Part shown: piece by piece, positions 5,322 through 9,596 of the stretch
Layout: the number at the start of each line of letters is the position of its first letter
Numbering within the stretch: position 1 is the stretch's first letter
Assembly (NCBI GenBank): GCA_022866015.1
Contig: JALHTX010000158.1
Location: forward strand, 1-9,596
Direction of reading: 5' to 3'
Source: Thermoplasmatota archaeon
Lineage (GTDB): Archaea; Thermoplasmatota; E2; DHVEG-1
DNA: 9,596 bases
The notes under the pieces: generated by a model
What the model saw: only the letters and a program-made list of their open reading frames with translations
What the model was told of the DNA's origin: nothing
Database searches by the model: none
Position numbers and translations under genes: made by a program

Positions 5322-5377
5322 CGTTAAAACTGGCGGTCTAAAATCGTTTTAAAAGCTCGGAAACGCCTATTTTAACG
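5322..5377. other. Nested inverted repeat, possible structured hairpin
   Basis: CGTTAAAA (5322-5329) pairs with TTTTAACG (5370-5377); inside it GGCG (5332-5335) pairs with CGCC (5364-5367), and TAAAA (5339-5343) with TTTTA (5347-5351) around TCG. It is more GC-rich than its surroundings. It could be an RNA hairpin, a cruciform or part of an origin. A smaller hairpin GGGA-TACA-TCCC follows at 5392-5403. No gene covers 5010-5700. Confidence 0.4.
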
Positions 5378-5672
5378 CATTTAGCACTTGAGGGATACAT
5401 CCCACTATGCCTTTTTGGTGATAGACACTGTTTTTCTCCTAGTAAATTGCAACAAAGACAGAGAATAGAAGAATGAACGCTTCGGGTGTTACTTCCACTC
5501 CTCTAGATGCCTAGATATCACTAGACTACACTACAAAGAAGAGGAGAAAGATGATGAGCAATTCTCTCCTGTTGGACTAGAAACATGCTCTAAAATTTTT
5601 CCTGTTGATATAAATAATTATTTATCAAAATAACAAATTGAACAAATATCATTTATAGAAAAATGACAGCAA
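5378..5672. other. Non-coding stretch upstream of the vWA operon
   Basis: No gene supported. Besides the small hairpin at 5392-5403 there are stop codons in all frames at short intervals. The GATGATGA near 5550 resembles a C box but has no D box partner. From about 5600 the composition shifts to AT-rich promoter-like DNA. Confidence 0.4.
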
Positions 5673-5674
5673 AG

Positions 5675-5683
5675 TTTTAAATA
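5675..5683 (+). promoter_or_regulatory. TATA box of the coiled-coil/vWA pilin operon
   Basis: TTTTAAATA preceded by purine-rich GCAAAG. Initiation would fall near 5705, giving a leader of about 10 bases that carries the TTGAGGG ribosome site in front of the ATGs at 5714 and 5717. Confidence 0.55.
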
Positions 5684-5716
5684 CTATTTTCGAGAAAGTA
5701 TAACTTGAGGGAAATG

Positions 5717-5890
5717 ATGAGAATAAAATATAGAAAAATGGATGATTTTGATATACAAATAAGAGCTATTAATAAACAAATAAGAACTATTGATAAACAA
5801 ATAAAAGCTATTACGCCAACTGAAGAAACAAAAATATCTGTTAATATTTTATATGGAGGGTTAAAAGGAGAGATGGGATGTCAAAAATAA
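5717..5890 (+). CDS. Small heptad-repeat (coiled-coil) protein coupled to the vWA pilin
   Basis: 57 residues from the ATG at 5717, chosen because GAGGG at 5707-5711 is then about six bases away; ATG 5714 or TTG 5705 would only lengthen the N-terminus. Residues about 13-33 are three heptads with Ile in the core positions (IRAINKQ, IRTIDKQ, IKAIT), encoded by a 21-bp DNA repeat (5759-5779, 5780-5800, partial 5801-5812). The end (TKISVNILYGGLKGEMGCQK) overlaps the start of the vWA gene by 13 bases, and the AAAGGAG used by that gene lies inside this frame, so the two are probably translationally coupled. There is no signal or membrane helix. No family recognised; a chaperone or assembly partner of the downstream protein is a guess from context. 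Confidence 0.55.
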   Translation: MRIKYRKMDDFDIQIRAINKQIRTIDKQIKAITPTEETKISVNILYGGLKGEMGCQK

Positions 5891-7836
5891 AGGTTAATAA
5901 TAAATTTAAGCCTTGTAGATATCATATTAAACAGAACAAAGCAGTAACAGAAGTGATAGGATCAGTTTTTTTGTTAAGTATTATGGTTTCGTCATTCAGT
6001 GTTATCTATTTCAATGTTTTATCGATTCCACCACCTAGTAATCCTCCAAATGTAACGATTGTTAGTTATATTGAGAATAACAATCTGGTAATAGAACATC
6101 AGAAAGGTGAACCCTTAAGCTTAGATACCGAAATTACTATAAATATGGGTATTAAGAACGAGACGGTTTTGGTAAGAAATTATTTAGATGCAGATGCAAT
6201 AAAAGATGGAGAATGGAACATCGGGGAGAGAGTAATCTATCCATTTTCTTATAATCTCAGTAACATTAGAAGTTATTTCACTCCCTATATTCATGTCACA
6301 GATATCGATAGCAACTCACTTGTATTTATAGGAACTCTTGATGTATATCCAGAAACTGATTTAGAAATTAATATTACTGCTGATAATATGAGTCCACATA
6401 TTGGATCAAAAGTTTATTTTACAGTCTGTGTAACAAATTCTATCATTGGTACACCTGCAGTAAATATTGAAATACTTAATATTTTATCGGGTAGTTTTTC
6501 CTATTTTAATAATGTAACATCACGCGGTTTTTATAACAACCATACAGGAATATGGAATATAAATTATCTGGATATTGGTGAATCTGCATGTCTTACACTT
6601 ACAACAACTGTTGTACTTACATCAGAGGCAACTCAGTTAGCTATGATACTTGATGGCTCGGGTAGTATTTCATCTAGTGATTGGAATACTATGAAAACAG
6701 GTCTTGCTAATTCAGTTGAGAATTCAAGTATATTCCCACATGATGGAAACATAGAACTTACAGTAATCCAATTTGGTCAAACGAAAGCACAACTAGAATT
6801 AGGACCAATTGCTGTTACAAAGGATAACTATGTAAGTATTGGAAATCAAATTATGAATATTCAACAAATCGGTGGTAATACACCAATGGATTGTGGTATT
6901 AGACTTGCTGCAGATAAATTACGTAACTCCATAAGATTTGATCCTAAAACAAGACAGATAGTCAATTTAATTACAGATGGTGTTGCTAACTGCTACTGGA
7001 AAAATGGATATAACGCAACATATCAAGGATATAATGGTTGGATTAAAGGAAACGATTATGCTCATACTGGTAGCTATTCAGCTAAATCAGATAATAGTAG
7101 GAGTGGAGATTTTTACAGCAACGATATAAATACAACTGGAGCAACAAATATTACTGTAGATTTTTGGTATAGATTACATAATACTGAAGATAGGTATTTG
7201 CAAGGTAAGCATTGGGTTGATGATAATGACTTACTTCTATACTATTATAATGGAATTAAATATAATCTTATTGCAAATCTAGGTGGTGGTACGCAAGATA
7301 CATGGCTTCATTATCATCAAATAATCACTGATTCACAATATTTTAAACAAAACTTTAAAATCCTATTAGAAAGCTTTTGTGAAAATGGCGAAGATGTTTG
7401 GATTGATGATGTTAATATTAAAACTAATACAAAAGAATTACTCAATGATAGTTTTGAGAGTGAATATTGGGCTTATAATTGGTGGAATCCTGCTCTTAAA
7501 AGTGCAGTGAATGCTTCATCATATTTAATAAATAGACTACAAATGACCAATGAGGGAGATCAGTTTGATTCCCTTGGTGTAGGTACAAGTCCTGATATTT
7601 ATTGGTTAAAAAATAAAATAGTCTGGCCTCAACCAGGTTATATAGCACCACCATACATAGCAGGGTGGGTAAAAACAATAACAACATGGCAAGATTTTCA
7701 AGCTGCTCTTCATGAAATATTCTTAGGATATTTAAGTGTTACCCATACAAATAGTGTAAAAATTATTACTTCAACACCATCAACTGATCGCAACCCCGGA
7801 GATAATGAAATGAACATTGTTTTAAACCCAATTTAA
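5878..7836 (+). CDS. Pilin-type surface protein with von Willebrand A domain carrying an inserted beta-sandwich domain
   Basis: 652 residues. Leader up to Ala22, then AVTEVIGSVFLLSIMVSSFSVIYFNVL: a class III (prepilin) signal with expected cleavage KA|VT, as in the pilin at 3971. Residues 55-155 are a beta-rich pilin-like head; 160-248 resemble a DUF11/CARDB-like beta domain (DLEINITADNMSPHIGSKVYF). The vWA fold starts at about 252: MIDAS residues D259-G-S-G-S263, T335 in GGNTPM and D367 in LITDG are all present, so divalent-metal ligand binding is plausible. After strand LITDGVAN the fold is broken by about 165 residues (373-537) of a jelly-roll-like domain (HTGSYSAKSDNS, NITVDFWYR, DLLLYYYNG, WLHYHQIITDSQYFKQNFKI, VWIDDVNI), then resumes with LKSAVNASSYLINRL and ends with IVWPQPGYIAPPY and WQDFQAALHEIF. 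There is no C-terminal anchor. Likely a minor or tip adhesin of a type IV-like filament (inference). AAAGGAG lies seven bases before the ATG. Confidence 0.85.
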   Translation: MSKIKVNNKFKPCRYHIKQNKAVTEVIGSVFLLSIMVSSFSVIYFNVLSIPPPSNPPNVTIVSYIENNNLVIEHQKGEPLSLDTEITINMGIKNETVLVRNYLDADAIKDGEWNIGERVIYPFSYNLSNIRSYFTPYIHVTDIDSNSLVFIGTLDVYPETDLEINITADNMSPHIGSKVYFTVCVTNSIIGTPAVNIEILNILSGSFSYFNNVTSRGFYNNHTGIWNINYLDIGESACLTLTTTVVLTSEATQLAMILDGSGSISSSDWNTMKTGLANSVENSSIFPHDGNIELTVIQFGQTKAQLELGPIAVTKDNYVSIGNQIMNIQQIGGNTPMDCGIRLAADKLRNSIRFDPKTRQIVNLITDGVANCYWKNGYNATYQGYNGWIKGNDYAHTGSYSAKSDNSRSGDFYSNDINTTGATNITVDFWYRLHNTEDRYLQGKHWVDDNDLLLYYYNGIKYNLIANLGGGTQDTWLHYHQIITDSQYFKQNFKILLESFCENGEDVWIDDVNIKTNTKELLNDSFESEYWAYNWWNPALKSAVNASSYLINRLQMTNEGDQFDSLGVGTSPDIYWLKNKIVWPQPGYIAPPYIAGWVKTITTWQDFQAALHEIFLGYLSVTHTNSVKIITSTPSTDRNPGDNEMNIVLNPI

Positions 7837-7984
7837 TGCAACTAAAAAAATATATCGATAAATAAACTTAACCTAAATAATATTAATCTTAATTAACAAA
7901 ATCACTCACATAATTTTTATAGTTATCTCTTAAAATATTTCAGAGTCTGCAACATTTATGAAAGATTAACTAATAAAAGTTATA

Positions 7985-7996
7985 TTTTTTTTTTTT
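7985..7996 (+). terminator. Poly-T terminator of the vWA operon
   Basis: Twelve consecutive T about 150 bases after the vWA stop codon, in the direction of the operon. It is distant, so earlier termination is also possible. Confidence 0.5.
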
Positions 7997-8158
7997 AATC
8001 ATTAATTAAAACTGATTTTATTAAAAGAAAAAGAACTTTGTTTATTTTAGTTAATGTAGTATTGTTTTAGTATTTTTTCAAAGAAAGGAAAACTCTGAGC
8101 TTAGATTAAAAAAAATCATCGTTGAAAGTAATATATTTTAAAAATTCTTATTTTATAA

Positions 8159-8215
8159 AAAAAACCCGCAAAACGACAAAGGAAAATTGGCATATAGTAA
8201 ATTTTTAACTGTAAA
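8159..8215 (-). repeat. TTTACA-N39-TGCGGGTTTTTT element, copy B
   Basis: Minus-strand TTTACA (8210-8215) and TGCGGGTTTTTT (8159-8170), separated by 39 bases as in copy A. After TTTACA the copies share a purine-pyrimidine pair and an AA (A: ACTAATTTT; B: GTTAAAAATTT), suggesting a short conserved extension of the first box. Confidence 0.55.
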
Positions 8216-8327
8216 GTATCTTAAATCTCTGTTAACCTTTTTGGAATATGTTTCGTGTCATGTAACAAGAGAAAATATTGTAAAAATAGGGTATTTTGCG
8301 CTCTCTAGTGTAAAGTATTTTTATTTT

Positions 8328-8528
8328 TTATTTAAATGTACTATGGACTATTTTATGTGTATGCTTATATCTTTGAAAAAAACCCGCAGTAAAACAAATA
8401 GGGATCACCAACTCAATACAATTTGCTGTAAAATTTTTGCTTTCATTTTTTATCATAGTTCCATTACTCCTTTTTTCATCAAATTGAGATACATCTATAC
8501 TGATTTTTTTTATCTCCCTGTTTTGCAT
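8328..8528 (-). CDS. Possible small protein downstream of the helicase
   Basis: 66 residues from the ATG at 8528, chosen because AGGAG (8533-8537) is four bases upstream; an in-frame ATG at 8582 has no such site. The N-terminal half (MQNREIKKISIDVSQFDEK, then RSNGTMIKNESKNFT) looks protein-like; the C-terminal half (PICFTAGFFQRYKHTHK) is encoded by element copy C, so the tail may be read-through of a non-coding repeat. It is on the same strand as the helicase, about 180 bases after it. No family recognised. Confidence 0.35.
   Translation of the reverse strand: MQNREIKKISIDVSQFDEKRSNGTMIKNESKNFTANCIELVIPICFTAGFFQRYKHTHKIVHSTFK
8377..8432 (-). repeat. TTTACA-N38-TGCGGGTTTTTT element, copy C
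   Basis: Minus-strand TTTACA (8427-8432) and TGCGGGTTTTTT (8377-8388) separated by 38 bases. The copy lies inside the possible 66-residue gene. Orientation is the same as copies A and B. Confidence 0.55.
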
Positions 8529-8651
8529 TTCTCTCCTGTTAAAAGTACCAAAAATGATGCTAAAAAGGGAGATGATTTTCAATTTTATATCTTAATATAT
8601 TATCTCCAAAACTTTTTAAAGTATAAAACCTGAAATCATCTATACTAATTT
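8492..8651. repeat. Direct repeat CATCTATACTRATTT, two copies
   Basis: CATCTATACTGATTT at 8492-8506 and CATCTATACTAATTT at 8637-8651, 14 of 15 identical. On minus each follows a ribosome-site-like, A-rich segment (AGGGAGATAAAAAAAA; TAGGAGAAAAAACACC), hinting at a partial duplication of the small gene's start. GATGATTT (from 8571) and AAATCATC (from 8633) also form an inverted pair between them. Confidence 0.5.
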
Positions 8652-8678
8652 GGTGTTTTTTCTCCTATTGGTAGGGTG

Positions 8679-8696
8679 CAGGAAGATCAGGAAGAT
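8679..8696. repeat. Tandem CAGGAAGAT, two copies
   Basis: Exact 9-bp tandem repeat at 8679-8687 and 8688-8696, just after the helicase stop codon in the helicase direction. It is more GC-rich than its surroundings. Confidence 0.8.
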
Positions 8697-8708
8697 ACCC
8701 CCTGTTTT

Positions 8709-9596
8709 TTAACATTTTAGTTCTACCCCATATAAAATTTTCTTATCTACGCCATTTGATTGCTTCCGTCCAATGTGAACAAAGCGGTCATTGAGTTTAT
8801 ATACATAATTTTGTAGTTTTCTTCCAAAAGAAATTCTTGATTCTGGAGAAAACATATTAGTTTTGCACCATTCGGAATAATCTTTGAAGAAATTATCTAT
8901 ATAATCATTTGATTTTTCTGTATAGTCTTTTGTTATTTCAAGTCTATCTTCGAACCATGTTTTTACTGTATCTATGCTTCTCTCCCATCTTTCTCCTGTG
9001 GTATTATAGTCTGGTTGATTGCTGAATTTTTTGTTTTCTAATAATCGCTGTAACCCTTTTAAACTCCAAATCAATAGTCCTTCTGCTTCTTGTTTTAAAT
9101 CACCTAATAAATTTTTATCTGTGTTTTTATTGTTTGAATCAAATGTTTTGGGGAATTCAAAGAATATAACTCTGTCTAACCATCCCACATTCATATCTAA
9201 ACTTGGCGGAAGATTATTTGTGGAAAATATGAGTTTAGTGTAGTTCCTAAATTCAAATGGGTCTCTGAACTTCCTTTCTGCTGTAATAATGTCCTCTCCT
9301 GATAACTCTTTTATAAGTGTATTATCTTTGATGTCCTCATATCGCATTTCTCCTGAAAGATTTGCGTATTTACAGTATAAATCAGCTTTGGCAAATTGAT
9401 TTTTAGCTATTTCATCCATTTTTCTTGCACAAACATTTTGAGTTCCAAGCATCGTTTCTAAAAGTCTCTGTGTAACTCCTTTACCATTTCTCCCTGTTCC
9501 TACCAGACAAAAGATTAAGTGAATGGGATAGTCAGTGTAACAAAGGTATGCTATGATCTCATACAGCGTCTGCGTGTATTCCGGGCCTACCCATTC
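8709..9596 (-). CDS. P4/D5-type superfamily 3 helicase (phage/plasmid primase C-terminal part), N-terminus beyond the window
   Basis: 295 residues are visible, open to the right edge, so the N-terminal part (usually a primase or D5_N region) is outside. Replicative helicase of viruses and plasmids. Visible order: EWVGPEYTQTLYEIIAYLC, the pre-motif helix of the D5 family; Walker A GTGRNGKGV (residues 33-41); Walker B-like region ending ANLSGEM (78-84); ELSGEDIITAERKFRDPFEF (97-116), conserved in P4-type helicases; sensor motif KLIFSTNNLPP (121-131); Arg finger region GWLDRVIFFEFP (138-149); and a C-terminal winged-helix-like end with SFGRKLQNYV and GVDKKILYGVELK. The stop TAA is at 8709-8711. 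This is the strongest evidence that the accessory block is a mobile element. Walker A has Gly-Val after Lys (GKGV) where Ser/Thr is usual in most P-loops, as in several relatives of this family. Confidence 0.88.
   Translation of the reverse strand, partial: EWVGPEYTQTLYEIIAYLCYTDYPIHLIFCLVGTGRNGKGVTQRLLETMLGTQNVCARKMDEIAKNQFAKADLYCKYANLSGEMRYEDIKDNTLIKELSGEDIITAERKFRDPFEFRNYTKLIFSTNNLPPSLDMNVGWLDRVIFFEFPKTFDSNNKNTDKNLLGDLKQEAEGLLIWSLKGLQRLLENKKFSNQPDYNTTGERWERSIDTVKTWFEDRLEITKDYTEKSNDYIDNFFKDYSEWCKTNMFSPESRISFGRKLQNYVYKLNDRFVHIGRKQSNGVDKKILYGVELKC

Larger units (their letters stand above)
7837..8327. other. Non-coding AT-rich stretch after the vWA gene
   Basis: Contains a poly-T terminator (7985-7996), the ten-mer ACATTTATGA (7952-7961), element copy B (8159-8215) and TGTAAA words at 8210, 8279 and 8309. 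An open frame of 148 codons on + from a TTG at 8187 has no ribosome site, is Phe/Tyr-rich and runs antisense to a better-supported small gene, so I do not call it. Confidence 0.45.

Noticed and set aside
5549..5580. GATGATGA resembling the C box of an archaeal C/D guide RNA
   Set aside because: No CUGA D or D' box at a suitable distance and no terminal stem.
5020..8432. CRISPR array suggested by repeated boxes with 39-base 'spacers'
   Set aside because: Only three dispersed copies, two of them 160 bases apart and one 3 kb away; not a regular repeat-spacer array, and no cas genes.
8187..8633. 148-codon open frame on + from a TTG
   Set aside because: Phe/Tyr/Lys-rich composition as expected from AT-rich non-coding DNA, no ribosome site, antisense to a small ORF that has one, and overlapping two of the repeated elements.

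Overview
The window is from an AT-rich archaeon. The left edge carries the archaeal gene order rps13-rps4-rps11-rpoD, and type IV pilins with archaeal class III signals occur further on. The lineage looks euryarchaeal, possibly Thermoplasmata-like, but that is an impression from protein style and not a demonstrated assignment.

Left block (1-2430): the 3' part of rps13, then rps4, rps11 and rpoD, all on + with 0-12 base spacing, Shine-Dalgarno sequences and a poly-T terminator after rpoD. The next genes usual in this cluster (rpl18e, rpl13, rps9) are missing. Instead, about 70 bases after rpoD there is a sequence matching the 5' half of a tRNA-Pro(CGG), which stops at the anticodon loop.

Accessory block (about 2473-9596): small minus-strand genes (a ribbon-helix-helix protein, a nine-cysteine orphan, a charged coiled-coil protein and a possible 30-residue peptide), two of them behind near-identical 56-bp promoter regions; a candidate three-way-junction RNA; a major-pilin-like gene on minus; about 1.3 kb of non-coding, repeat-rich DNA; a translationally coupled pair on + (heptad-repeat protein plus a 652-residue von Willebrand A protein with a pilin-type N-terminus); a further 0.5 kb of non-coding DNA; a small ORF; and the C-terminal part of a P4/D5-type superfamily 3 helicase running off the right edge.

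The simplest reading is that everything right of the tRNA fragment is an integrated element (provirus or integrated plasmid) that entered a tRNA-Pro gene just after rpoD. The SF3 helicase would be its replication protein, the RHH protein a regulator, and the non-coding repeats candidate origin, recombination or regulatory sites. The two pilin-class proteins suggest a surface filament with a vWA adhesive subunit. An intact tRNA-Pro followed by rpl18e beyond the right edge would confirm this. No integrase is visible in the window, so integration remains an inference.
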